This document shows positions 18,846 through 27,486 of a stretch of 64,000 nucleotides of DNA, in pieces. Each line of letters begins with the position of its first letter. The first letter of the stretch is position 1. Origin of the DNA: Thalassotalea piscium (lineage in GTDB: Bacteria; Pseudomonadota; Gammaproteobacteria; Enterobacterales; Alteromonadaceae); NCBI RefSeq assembly GCF_030295935.1, contig NZ_AP027362.1, forward strand, positions 1,674,001 to 1,738,000, given 5' to 3'. Below the pieces are notes generated by a model. That model was not told where the DNA came from, did no database searches, and saw only the letters and a list, made by a program, of their open reading frames with translations. The translations under genes and the position numbers were made by a program.

Positions 18846-21800
18846 ATGACTAAGCCACTTGTCGCGCAATATTTACCATTAATTGGACAACACTTAATAG
18901 AAGCAAGTGCAGGTACAGGTAAAACCTTCAATATAACTCGTATTTACCTACGATTATTACTTGAAAGAAAGCTAACCGTTCAACAAGTATTAGTGATGAC
19001 ATTCACTAAAGATGCAACAGAAGAACTCCGCGGCAGAATAGAAGCTTTTATCCGTCAAGCACTTACACAATGGCATGATCTTGAGCAATCTGATGAATAC
19101 TTTTCAACGATAGCTGAACGCGTAACTGAACCTGAACGTTTACTGCTATTGAATAGGGCATTGGTAAATATTGACGAAGCCGCTATTTTTACTATTCACA
19201 GTTTTTGTAAACGGGTCTTGAACCAACATGCTTTTTTAAGTGGTGTTTCTTTTAATGCGCAAATGGAAGTAGATAGCCAAGAGTATACTATAGAGGTTTG
19301 TAGAGATTGGTATCGACAACTTGCAGATCAAGCAGAGAACGATTTTTTAGCAATTGCCAGTTTTTGGGTAACACCTGAAACATTTGTACGACAGTTTACT
19401 AAAGCAATTAACCATTACTGTGTTCTCGATGTAATTGATGAAGAAAGTATAAAGCAGCAGTTTTATTCGGACGTTAAAGCCTCACTAAGTGCTATCGAAA
19501 GCGGCATGAATGCATTAACAACTCACCTGATTGATTGCAAAAAAGGGGTAGAAAAAGAACAAAGACAAGCTGAATTAGATCAATTAATTAAATGGCTAAA
19601 ACAGGTGGTAACAGATTTTTCTTATACTGAATCTGCCTTTCCTGGTGCATTTTTAGATGGTCGAAGGTTACCTCGCTCTGAAATAAAAGCCGAGCTAACT
19701 GAAATACTACTGCCTGCAAATCGTCTTAAAAAGTCGATTACTGCAACGATTAAGGCGGTAGCTAAGGCAAAAGCTTTAGTTGTAGCACAGTCAGGCATTT
19801 ATTTAATGCGCTCGCGGCTAGCTCAAATAAAACAAGAACAAAATATACTGACCTTTGATGATTTAATTACCACATTAGCTACCCAACTCAAATCTGGTAA
19901 CGGTACAGCACTTGCTAATGCTTTGTTCGAGCAATACCCCGTTGCGTTAGTTGATGAGTTTCAAGATACCGATCCTCAACAATTTGATATCTTAACTGCT
20001 ATTTATAATACTCAAGCCGAAGCCGGATTATTCATGATAGGCGATCCCAAACAGGCTATTTATGGTTTTAGAGGGGGTGATGTATTTGCTTATTTAAATG
20101 CGCGAGAAAAGTGTAATTATCAATGGGTAATGGATACAAACTGGCGGTCGAGTAAAGCGATGATAACAGGTTATAATCGTTTATTTTATGGCAATACATT
20201 AACTGAAGAGCCTAGCGATGTTTTTTGTTATAATATTGAATATCATCCAGTAAATCCTTCGCCTAAAGCTGATGAAAAAGAGTTGCTTGACCAACAATAT
20301 AATGCATTACAGTTTGTTCATTTTGAATCGGAAGGTAAAAGTGCGCCAGCAAGCTATCGGCAACAATTAGCGCGTTGGTGTGCCAATGAAATAACACGTT
20401 TACTCTATCCTAATAAAGCTGTTAACCAGCAAAGTCTCACAGCAAAAGATATTGCTATTTTAGTCAGAGATGGAACAGAAGCAGCTGATATTAGAACAGC
20501 TCTTAATGAAGCCAATTTAGCTTGTGTATATTTAAGTAACAGAGCGAATTTATGGCAGAGTGAGCAAAGCAAACAGCTGCTGCTTGTTTTAAAAGGTATT
20601 TGCTATGTTGAAGATAATCATCAGTTTTTAGCAACATTAACTAGCCCTCTATTGGGGATAACGCCAAAAGCTTATCTTGAGCTGTTAGACAATGATATTC
20701 ATTGGCAGCAATTGGCAGAGCGCTTTATAACTCTTCGTTCACTTTGGCGAGCTCGTGGTTTTATTACAATGGCGTTAAAACTATTACATGATCTATTTAA
20801 GTTTAAGCCTCAACAAGAACGCGAACTCACTAATATTTTGCACTTATTTGAGCTATTACAAAGTGCCGGTCAGCGCCATCAACAACCTGATGAATTACTG
20901 CATTGGTTTGAACAACAAGTTAATCAAGACCATACAGAAATAGAAGCTGAACTAAGGTTAGAAAGTGAAGAAGATTTAGTTAAAATAATAACCCAACATG
21001 GTGCTAAAGGCTTGGAGTATCCAGTAGTGTTTGTACCTTTTGCTACGCGCCATAAAGATCCTTTAAAAGTAGCACGAACAAATGTTGACTTAATAGAATA
21101 TCACCAGGCTAACGGTCAGCTAGTGCTGAGTTTAGACGGTGCTAGCCAAGCTAAACAAGCAATGGCAGATGAACAATATGCTGAGTCTATACGGTTGCTA
21201 TATGTAGCAGTGACTCGTGCAGAAAAGCGTTGTTATATTTTAACTACCAATTTTGATAAAAGTGAACTGTCACCGTTAGGGCAAGCATTATCTTGGCAGG
21301 CTGGAGAAGATATTCTTGAAAGTTTAGCTACATTAGCAAATGACAATCCAGAAAGTATAGGAGTAATAGCGGTAAGTGAAGGTGACTTACCTATAACAAC
21401 TGCACCCAATAATATCGAGGTTATTTCAGCGCAAGCGGCCAGTTTTAGTGGAACAATAGAAAGAAACTGGTGGTTAAGTTCATTTACAGCTTTAAGCCGA
21501 AATTTACGTGATGTTGGTGTTTCTTCGCCTGATCGCGACTTGTTAGACGAAGCTTCTCTAATTGAACAATCTAAAAGCACAGCCGAACTTCGCTTTGATT
21601 TAGCTAAAGGTGCTAAAACAGGTAACTTATTACACGATATTTTAGAGTTGGTTAACTTTACTCACCCTAATTGGTTGCAGGCGTATACTGTCCCATTAAT
21701 GCGCTTTGGTGACTTAGGTAGCGGTTACCATGAACATGATTTAACGCATTGGTTAAATGAAATTGTAACCACAGAGCTTGTTAAAGATAACCAGGAAAAC

Positions 21801-22415
21801 GAGTCCCAAAATTTTTGTTTAGCCGACTTAAGCCATAGCCAAACCTTACGTGAAGCTGAGTTTTACTTTCCATTAATTAATGCCGATACCAAACGTTTAA
21901 CTTCCTTACTCTCAGCTCATAGAAAGCGAGTAAATACTCAGATAAAGACTGGTGAAACAGTAGTTAATTATTCGCAAGTTTTCTTACCTAATATTGCTAC
22001 TTTACAAGGGATGATGCATGGCTTTATTGATTTAATATTTGAACATCAAGGAAAGTATTATTTATGTGATTATAAAAGTAATCACTTAGGTAATAGCTTT
22101 AGTGATTATACTTTAGATAAATTAAGCCAAAGTATTCAAACGCATCATTACGATCTACAGTATTTGATTTACAGTGTGGCACTACAGCGTTTTTTGCAAC
22201 AAAAAATTCCTGATTATTCTATAGAGGCACACTTTGGCGGCGTGTACTACTTATACTTGCGTGGAATGTCCCCTGAAAGTAAAGGTACTGGTGTTTTTTA
22301 TTGCCAGTTAACGAAAGATGAATTAACACAATTAGATAATATCTTCGCAAATACAGTGTCTAAGCCAGAGTCTGAACATGATAATGTTGAATCTATTAAA
22401 GGAGCTATTGAATGA
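18846..22415 (+). CDS. recB: Exodeoxyribonuclease V beta subunit RecB
   Basis: The 1189-residue protein is the 3'-5' helicase and nuclease subunit of RecBCD. Helicase motifs are complete: P-loop 'EASAGTGKTF' (residues 19-28), 'MTFTKDATEELRGRI', 'VDEFQDTDPQQF', 'GDPKQAIYGFRGGD' and 'QHGAKGLEYPVVF'. The C-terminal nuclease domain keeps its catalytic residues Asp1062, Asp1075 and Lys1077 (GFIDLIF, then DYKSNHLG) with the same 13-residue spacing as in E. coli. The ATG follows the recC stop directly, and the end overlaps recD by four bases (ATGA), so the subunits are translationally coupled. Confidence 0.96.
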   Translation: MTKPLVAQYLPLIGQHLIEASAGTGKTFNITRIYLRLLLERKLTVQQVLVMTFTKDATEELRGRIEAFIRQALTQWHDLEQSDEYFSTIAERVTEPERLLLLNRALVNIDEAAIFTIHSFCKRVLNQHAFLSGVSFNAQMEVDSQEYTIEVCRDWYRQLADQAENDFLAIASFWVTPETFVRQFTKAINHYCVLDVIDEESIKQQFYSDVKASLSAIESGMNALTTHLIDCKKGVEKEQRQAELDQLIKWLKQVVTDFSYTESAFPGAFLDGRRLPRSEIKAELTEILLPANRLKKSITATIKAVAKAKALVVAQSGIYLMRSRLAQIKQEQNILTFDDLITTLATQLKSGNGTALANALFEQYPVALVDEFQDTDPQQFDILTAIYNTQAEAGLFMIGDPKQAIYGFRGGDVFAYLNAREKCNYQWVMDTNWRSSKAMITGYNRLFYGNTLTEEPSDVFCYNIEYHPVNPSPKADEKELLDQQYNALQFVHFESEGKSAPASYRQQLARWCANEITRLLYPNKAVNQQSLTAKDIAILVRDGTEAADIRTALNEANLACVYLSNRANLWQSEQSKQLLLVLKGICYVEDNHQFLATLTSPLLGITPKAYLELLDNDIHWQQLAERFITLRSLWRARGFITMALKLLHDLFKFKPQQERELTNILHLFELLQSAGQRHQQPDELLHWFEQQVNQDHTEIEAELRLESEEDLVKIITQHGAKGLEYPVVFVPFATRHKDPLKVARTNVDLIEYHQANGQLVLSLDGASQAKQAMADEQYAESIRLLYVAVTRAEKRCYILTTNFDKSELSPLGQALSWQAGEDILESLATLANDNPESIGVIAVSEGDLPITTAPNNIEVISAQAASFSGTIERNWWLSSFTALSRNLRDVGVSSPDRDLLDEASLIEQSKSTAELRFDLAKGAKTGNLLHDILELVNFTHPNWLQAYTVPLMRFGDLGSGYHEHDLTHWLNEIVTTELVKDNQENESQNFCLADLSHSQTLREAEFYFPLINADTKRLTSLLSAHRKRVNTQIKTGETVVNYSQVFLPNIATLQGMMHGFIDLIFEHQGKYYLCDYKSNHLGNSFSDYTLDKLSQSIQTHHYDLQYLIYSVALQRFLQQKIPDYSIEAHFGGVYYLYLRGMSPESKGTGVFYCQLTKDELTQLDNIFANTVSKPESEHDNVESIKGAIE

Positions 22416-24388
22416 GTTCATTAATTGAAAATTCACCAGTCGCTCATCAGTATAAGAGTATGATAGAAAGTTTTTATCCTTATAAGAGCTTTAATCAGGC
22501 ACAAGAGCAATTACACGATTTAGTACCTATTGATTATTTTTTAGCTAAAGAGCTAACTATTACACTTTTTATCTTTATAGGTTCACCTAACTCAGTTTTT
22601 ACAGACGCTGAAGTTAGTTCTGAGGTACCAACTAATAAAGAAGATGTTTCTTTATTATTTCACTTAATTATTGCGATAAGCAAGGCAATACGAGCGGGTA
22701 ATAGCTGTTTACCACTAAGCAATATTGCCGGATCACGCTTTTGCTTTTATGCTAGTGACAATGGGATAGTTAGTCATAACGGCTATGAATTTCCTTTAAT
22801 AGTGCCCCTAAAAAACTTCCTTAGCTCATTAGCGTTAACACCTGATAAGAATAAAGCTATTGTTGTAACAGAGCAGGCCCTTTATCTTCGTCGTTATTAT
22901 AACTTTGAACAGGAGTTAAACGATTTTATTGCTGACAATCAAACCAATACTCGATTAGCTTCACGCTTTGCTAGCGCAGCAATAGTACAATGCCTTAATG
23001 ATCTTTTTAAAATAGAAGGAACAAATAACTGTGTTGATGAAATTGATTGGCAAAAAGTTGCTGTTGCTAACGCGTTAAATAAACGTTTATCAATTATCGC
23101 TGGTGGTCCAGGTACAGGTAAAACTTATACTGTTACCAAGCTACTTGCTGCCATAGTGTCATTAAATTCGCCTGAGGCATTAAAAATAGCGTTAGTTGCT
23201 CCCACGGGAAAAGCGGCGCAGCGTTTAACCGAATCGTTACTTAATGCCATAAGTGGCTTTAAAGGCGAGATAGCCAGTGAAATTCTAGATAAAATTCCTT
23301 ATCAAGCACAAACATTACATAGATTACTGGGTGTTATTCCCAATAAAGTGAACTTTAGACATCACCAGGATAATAAATTAACGTTAGATGTTTTAGTTGT
23401 TGATGAGGTTTCAATGGTTGATTTGCCCATGATGGTCAGATTAATTCGAGCGTTACCAGAGCATTGTCAATTAGTATTATTAGGGGATGCAGATCAGCTT
23501 CCTTCCGTTGCTGTTGGTAATGTTTTGGCTGATTTAGCACCAAGGCCTCATAAAGGTTATAGCAAAGCGAATAAAAGCTATTTAACTGAAGTAACCCGCT
23601 TTAAAGGTTTTAAACCATTTAAAAACAATGCGTATGATCATATTACTTTTTTAACCAAAAGCCGACGTTTTGATTCAAAGGGACTAGTAGGGCGCATAGC
23701 AGAACTTGTCATCACGGGCGACGCTACCAAAAGTTGGAACTTACTTGCTGAGCAAGAAATACCAGCTTTGCTTTCATTAAATATCAATCAATGGTTACCA
23801 CAGTTAGTGAAGCAGTATTATCTGCCACTAGCAAAATGCGAAGAATTATCAAAAGCTTTTAGCTTGTTTGGACAATTTAGAATTTTATGTGCCACACGTG
23901 TTGGCTTAGAAGGTGTAGAAAATATTAACCAACAAGTTGAACAAATTCTTTATAATAGCGGTAACACTCAAGCGAATAATCAGTTTTATCATGGTAAACC
24001 AATTATGATCACTCAAAACGATTATGGGTTAGGCTTATTCAATGGTGACATAGGTTTGGTTTGGACTAATGAAAAAGGTATGTTAATCGCATATTTCGAG
24101 CAGCCTAATGGCGAATATTTAACAGTATTACCGTCAAGGTTACCAAGTTTTGAAAGTGTGTATGCGATGACAATTCATAAAACCCAAGGGAGTGAATTTC
24201 AACATTTAGTTATGGTATTACCTCAGAATAAAGACAGTAAAATTTTGTCTCGAGAGCTACTCTATACTGGTATTACTAGAGCTAAAAAAGGGCTACAAAT
24301 AGCAAGTGCTCAATCAACATGGTTTCAAAGTGTTGATACTCAAATTAAGCGTTATTCAGGTATACAAACGGACACTAATGAACATTAA
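22412..24388 (+). CDS. recD: Exodeoxyribonuclease V alpha subunit RecD
   Basis: The 658-residue protein is the 5'-3' superfamily 1B helicase of RecBCD. The P-loop is GGPGTGKT at residues 231-238, with 'VDEVSMVDLPMM' (Walker B), 'LLGDADQLPSVAVGNVL' and the C-terminal 'YAMTIHKTQGSEFQ' and 'ELLYTGITRAKKGL' motifs. About 190 N-terminal residues form the RecB-binding region. It overlaps recB by 4 bases and the following DUF3087 gene by 11 bases, so the operon extends to that gene. Confidence 0.95.
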   Translation: MSSLIENSPVAHQYKSMIESFYPYKSFNQAQEQLHDLVPIDYFLAKELTITLFIFIGSPNSVFTDAEVSSEVPTNKEDVSLLFHLIIAISKAIRAGNSCLPLSNIAGSRFCFYASDNGIVSHNGYEFPLIVPLKNFLSSLALTPDKNKAIVVTEQALYLRRYYNFEQELNDFIADNQTNTRLASRFASAAIVQCLNDLFKIEGTNNCVDEIDWQKVAVANALNKRLSIIAGGPGTGKTYTVTKLLAAIVSLNSPEALKIALVAPTGKAAQRLTESLLNAISGFKGEIASEILDKIPYQAQTLHRLLGVIPNKVNFRHHQDNKLTLDVLVVDEVSMVDLPMMVRLIRALPEHCQLVLLGDADQLPSVAVGNVLADLAPRPHKGYSKANKSYLTEVTRFKGFKPFKNNAYDHITFLTKSRRFDSKGLVGRIAELVITGDATKSWNLLAEQEIPALLSLNINQWLPQLVKQYYLPLAKCEELSKAFSLFGQFRILCATRVGLEGVENINQQVEQILYNSGNTQANNQFYHGKPIMITQNDYGLGLFNGDIGLVWTNEKGMLIAYFEQPNGEYLTVLPSRLPSFESVYAMTIHKTQGSEFQHLVMVLPQNKDSKILSRELLYTGITRAKKGLQIASAQSTWFQSVDTQIKRYSGIQTDTNEH

Positions 24389-24902
24389 ACACATTAATAA
24401 AAGTAGATATCGTAAACATCTTAATCAGGTCATTATTGGCTTTATTGCAACTTTAGCCATATTGTCATTATTATTTGGTGCTGTTTTTATCCAGCTATTT
24501 GGTGTGACACCAGAGCAAATAGCAAATGGTGAAAGCAACTTCCGTTTTAATTTACTCGGCGTAGTTTTAGCACTAATGGTTTGCTCTGCAATATTATATA
24601 AGGTCCGTTTAAGTGATTACTTTACTGAAATATTCTATGTTTGGCAGGTTAAACAAGTACAGAATTTAATTTATCGTAAATTACGAAAAATTAAAGCCGC
24701 GGCGGATAATAACAACGAGAATGCTTTAATTATTTTACATTATTATTATGAAAGCTTAATTCAAGTCTATCAGTTAGACGATAACACTATCACTCTAACC
24801 GAATTAACGAATAAGCAGCAAGCGTTACACCAAAAGATTGAAGACAATGGCTTAACTATTACATCGTCTCAGTTTGACAAAGTTTTATTAAAAGAATTTT
24901 AA
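24378..24902 (+). CDS. DUF3087 family membrane protein
   Basis: The 174-residue protein begins MNIKHINKSRYRKHLNQV, with two membrane helices (about 19-40 and 57-75) and a cytosolic helical domain. The pattern matches DUF3087, found in marine gammaproteobacteria. A longer frame starts at 24306, but the ATG at 24378 overlaps recD by only 11 bases and gives the family-like N-terminus, so I chose it. Its cotranscription with recCBD is clear from the overlap; whether it acts in recombination is unknown. Confidence 0.75.
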   Translation: MNIKHINKSRYRKHLNQVIIGFIATLAILSLLFGAVFIQLFGVTPEQIANGESNFRFNLLGVVLALMVCSAILYKVRLSDYFTEIFYVWQVKQVQNLIYRKLRKIKAAADNNNENALIILHYYYESLIQVYQLDDNTITLTELTNKQQALHQKIEDNGLTITSSQFDKVLLKEF

Positions 24903-24910
24903 TTTAAGTT

Positions 24911-25003
24911 ATACCAGTTTCATTAATTAAGTGATCAATTTTATACGCAGTAGTTGACTGTTTTAGCCAGTAGAAATGATCACATAGTTATTGAGATTGG
25001 TAT
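24911..25003. repeat. Palindromic intergenic element, 93-bp version (copy 1)
   Basis: The ends are imperfect inverted repeats: ATACCAGTTTCATTAATTAA... on the left, with a GTGATC block, and GATCACATAG...GATTGGTAT on the right. It shares its sequence with the elements at 32646 and 35787. It sits between the DUF3087 and DUF5062 genes. Compared with the 162-bp copy it lacks exactly 69 bases lying between two ACGCAGT direct repeats. Confidence 0.85.
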
Positions 25004-25039
25004 TACATATTATCCCAAATAAAGGAAGCTAAGTTCACC

Positions 25040-25300
25040 ATGAAAAAGTTAAAAAATGAGTCGGCTTTATTAAAGAAAGCAATAATAGTTGGTGAGAAAT
25101 ACGCATTAAATAGAGGCTATAAAGGTTTTACAGCCACTAATGCCGCGAAAGAAAAAATAGAAGTAATATACCGTTTACTTGTTCAAGATAAATTAGTTCA
25201 TCCTTTACCTGAAAGCGAAGAAAACTTGTTAAATATGAAACACAAACTTGCGTTGTGGATTGCAAAGCAACTACCAAGTGATCATGAGTTGCTAAAGTAG
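25040..25300 (+). CDS. DUF5062-like small protein
   Basis: The 86-residue cytosolic protein has the pattern 'ALLKKAIIVGEKYALNRGY', 'KEKIEVIYRLLVQDKLV' and 'MKHKLALWIAKQLP', which I recognise as the DUF5062 type of marine gammaproteobacteria. AGGAAG lies about 12 bases before the ATG. It is short, helical and without catalytic motifs. A palindromic element directly precedes it. Function unknown. Confidence 0.65.
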   Translation: MKKLKNESALLKKAIIVGEKYALNRGYKGFTATNAAKEKIEVIYRLLVQDKLVHPLPESEENLLNMKHKLALWIAKQLPSDHELLK

Positions 25301-25353
25301 CTAACACTACAACTTATTGATTCTAAATGTCTTAAAATAATAAAGGGAATATA

Positions 25354-26391
25354 ATGAATAAATTAATTGTTACAACACTCCTTGCGCTACCTATTATAGG
25401 CTTCAGTTCTGTGGGATATGCCGTAGAAAAGCCGTTTGCTATTGCGATACATGGCGGAGCAGGTACTATCGATAAATCACAGATGACAGCTGAGAAACGC
25501 AAAAAATATGAGCGTACACTCGAGCAGGCGTTAGAAGCAGGTTATCAGCTATTATCGGAAGGTAAATCAAGCCAGCAGGCGATTATCGCAGCTATTCAGA
25601 TCATGGAAGAGTCGCCATTGTTTAATGCAGGCAAAGGCGCGGTTTATACCTTCGAAGGAACACATGAATTAGATGCTTCAATCATGGATGGTAAAACACT
25701 TAATGCAGGTGCTGTGTCTGGTGTTAAAACGGTTAAAAGCCCTATAGCACTGGCTCAACGGGTTATGGATGAGTCGGTTCATGTCATGTTAAGTGGCGAA
25801 GGCGCAGAAATATTTGCAAAAGAGCAGGGGTTAGCGTTAGTTGAAAATAGCTATTTTAATACTCAAAATCGTTACAACTCCTTACTTAAAGCGAAAGAAA
25901 AATTAAAAAAAGCACAAGATGCAAATAAAAATTATCAAGCGGCCCATCATTCATTACCTACAGAATATAAAGTGGGTACAGTTGGGGCTGTTGCATTGGA
26001 TCAATCGGGTAACATAGCTGCGGGAACTTCAACTGGCGGTATGACAGCGAAGCGGTATGGACGAGTTGGGGATGCACCAATTATTGGCGCTGGCACCTAT
26101 GCTAATAATGAAAGTTGTGCTGTGTCAGCAACGGGCCATGGAGAGTACTTTATTCGTTACCATGTTGCAGCTGATATTTGTGCTCGAATGCAATACCAAG
26201 AAAAATCATTATCGGAAGCTGCTGATACCGTTATAAATAAGGTATTAGTAACTGCAGGTGGTACAGGCGGCGTTATTGCAATTGATGCTCAAGGGAATAT
26301 TGCTATGCCGTTTAATACTTCAGGAATGTATCGTGCGAGTAAAACGTCTAAAGGGGAAACCTTTGTTGGAATTTTCAAAGATGAAAAATAA
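25354..26391 (+). CDS. iaaA: Isoaspartyl peptidase/L-asparaginase, exported
   Basis: The 345-residue protein is an N-terminal-nucleophile (Ntn) hydrolase of the plant-type asparaginase family, which cleaves isoaspartyl dipeptides and asparagine. After a signal peptide (about 1-23, ending VGYA) come 'AIAIHGGAGTI' and 'NAGKGAVYTFEGTHELDASIM'. The autoproteolytic site is 'KVGTVGAVALD' with nucleophile Thr209; 'GTSTGGMTAKRYGRVGDAPI' forms the substrate site. Self-cleavage before Thr209 gives the alpha and beta chains. The signal peptide points to a periplasmic enzyme. Its last codons overlap creA by 11 bases. Confidence 0.9.
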   Translation: MNKLIVTTLLALPIIGFSSVGYAVEKPFAIAIHGGAGTIDKSQMTAEKRKKYERTLEQALEAGYQLLSEGKSSQQAIIAAIQIMEESPLFNAGKGAVYTFEGTHELDASIMDGKTLNAGAVSGVKTVKSPIALAQRVMDESVHVMLSGEGAEIFAKEQGLALVENSYFNTQNRYNSLLKAKEKLKKAQDANKNYQAAHHSLPTEYKVGTVGAVALDQSGNIAAGTSTGGMTAKRYGRVGDAPIIGAGTYANNESCAVSATGHGEYFIRYHVAADICARMQYQEKSLSEAADTVINKVLVTAGGTGGVIAIDAQGNIAMPFNTSGMYRASKTSKGETFVGIFKDEK

Positions 26392-26860
26392 CTGTCAATT
26401 ACTCTTGATTTTGATAGCGACACTAACACTTTTGGGTTGCTCTGATGATGTCGGTAAAGTGAGCCTAGGTTTATTTACCACTAAAGATGTGGTCATTGTT
26501 GCTAAACAAGACCCAATAGTGAAAGGCGTTACTTGCCATATCTCACATGTTGAAGCTGACTTAGACTTTTCTGATCCGTCTGATATGTCTATTGCATGCC
26601 GACAAACGGGGCCGATCACAGCCGAGCAACTTGTTCAGATAGATAAAACTAAAAATGGTGAGATTGTTTTCAAAGAATCAAAAAGTATTTTATTTAAAAG
26701 CCTGAAAGTTCGTCGTATTTATGATGCTGATAATAAAAGCTTAATTTACCTGTCTTATTCGACAAAAGAGTCAAGTGGCAGTCACCATCATTCATTATCA
26801 ACTGTCCCCTTATATAAAACCGATGCATGGCAGTGGGCAACTACCAATGTAAATAAGTAA
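26381..26860 (+). CDS. creA: CreA family lipoprotein
   Basis: The 159-residue protein begins at the ATG at 26381, inside the end of the asparaginase gene. It has a lipoprotein signal with lipobox 'LTLLGC' (Cys20) and then the CreA core: 'DDVGKVSLGLF', 'DPIVKGVTCHISHVEADLDF', 'SIACRQTGPI', 'IDADNKSLIYLSYS'-like and 'SLSTVPLY'. A longer frame from 26258 lies within the asparaginase gene in another frame and would hide the signal peptide, so I rejected it. CreA function is unknown. Most CreA proteins are simply secreted, so the lipobox is a small oddity. Confidence 0.85.
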   Translation: MKNNCQLLLILIATLTLLGCSDDVGKVSLGLFTTKDVVIVAKQDPIVKGVTCHISHVEADLDFSDPSDMSIACRQTGPITAEQLVQIDKTKNGEIVFKESKSILFKSLKVRRIYDADNKSLIYLSYSTKESSGSHHHSLSTVPLYKTDAWQWATTNVNK

Positions 26861-26987
26861 ATTGGTAGACATTTAATTTGGCGACAATAATTTGAAAAAT
26901 ATAGGAATTATTTTCCAATTAGGTCTATGGTTAAAGAGCGTTTAGTTAAAATATAATTTGTATAATAAGTTGAGTAAAGGAACACCT

Positions 26988-27407
26988 ATGGAATCATTAC
27001 AAGTACAAGAATATATGAACCATTACCCCGTCACTTTTACAGCTGAAATGGCGGTAGAAGAAGCGTCGCTAAGGTTTTTAAAAACCAAACAGATTGGTGG
27101 CCCTGTGATTGATAAAAACCATCATTTAATTGGTTTTTTGTCAGAAAGTGAGATATTAGCTAAATTGCTAGAGTCAACGTATCACAATGTTCATTCGGCG
27201 AGCGTTAAAGACTTGATGAGAACAGATGTACTGACAGTTAAACCTTATGATAGTGTGATAGAGCTTGGTCAAAAAATGTTACAAAACAAACCTAAAGTTT
27301 ATCCTGTAGTTGATGATAATGGTAACTTGCTTGGTACTATTTGCCGTAACGATGTTTTGTCTGCAATTGATCGTCATTTACGCTCTGGCTTTAAAGTTGG
27401 CGCTTAA
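26988..27407 (+). CDS. CBS-domain pair protein
   Basis: The 139-residue protein consists of two CBS motifs (about residues 6-60 and 70-130; 'VQEYMNHYPVTF' and 'VKDLMRTDVLTVKPYDSV') forming one Bateman module, which binds adenosyl nucleotides. The ATG at 26988 has AAAGGA about 8 bases upstream and starts just before the first CBS domain; a TTG at 26958 would add ten unconvincing residues. It stands alone, so the regulated partner is unknown. Confidence 0.85.
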   Translation: MESLQVQEYMNHYPVTFTAEMAVEEASLRFLKTKQIGGPVIDKNHHLIGFLSESEILAKLLESTYHNVHSASVKDLMRTDVLTVKPYDSVIELGQKMLQNKPKVYPVVDDNGNLLGTICRNDVLSAIDRHLRSGFKVGA

Positions 27408-27433
27408 TCTCTGCTTACTATAGGCTGTATTTA

Positions 27434-27477
27434 TCAAAGTAAACTGATAAACTTCACTTTTTGATAGTTTACTTTGA
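27434..27477 (+). promoter_or_regulatory. 12-bp hairpin at the hrpA translation start
   Basis: TCAAAGTAAACT (27434-27445) and AGTTTACTTTGA (27466-27477) are perfect inverse complements around a 20-base loop. The right arm overlaps the only Shine-Dalgarno-like GAG (27476-27478), which is 8 bases before the TTG start of hrpA. It could limit hrpA translation, or serve as the 3' end of the CBS gene; no T-tract follows. Confidence 0.55.
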
Positions 27478-27486
27478 GTTTACCCT

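Noticed and set aside
24306-24377. Longer start for the DUF3087 gene
   Set aside because: It lies within recD in another frame and gives an N-terminus unlike the family; the ATG at 24378 fits better.
26258-26380. Longer start for creA
   Set aside because: It lies inside the asparaginase gene in another frame and hides a clear lipoprotein signal that begins at 26381.
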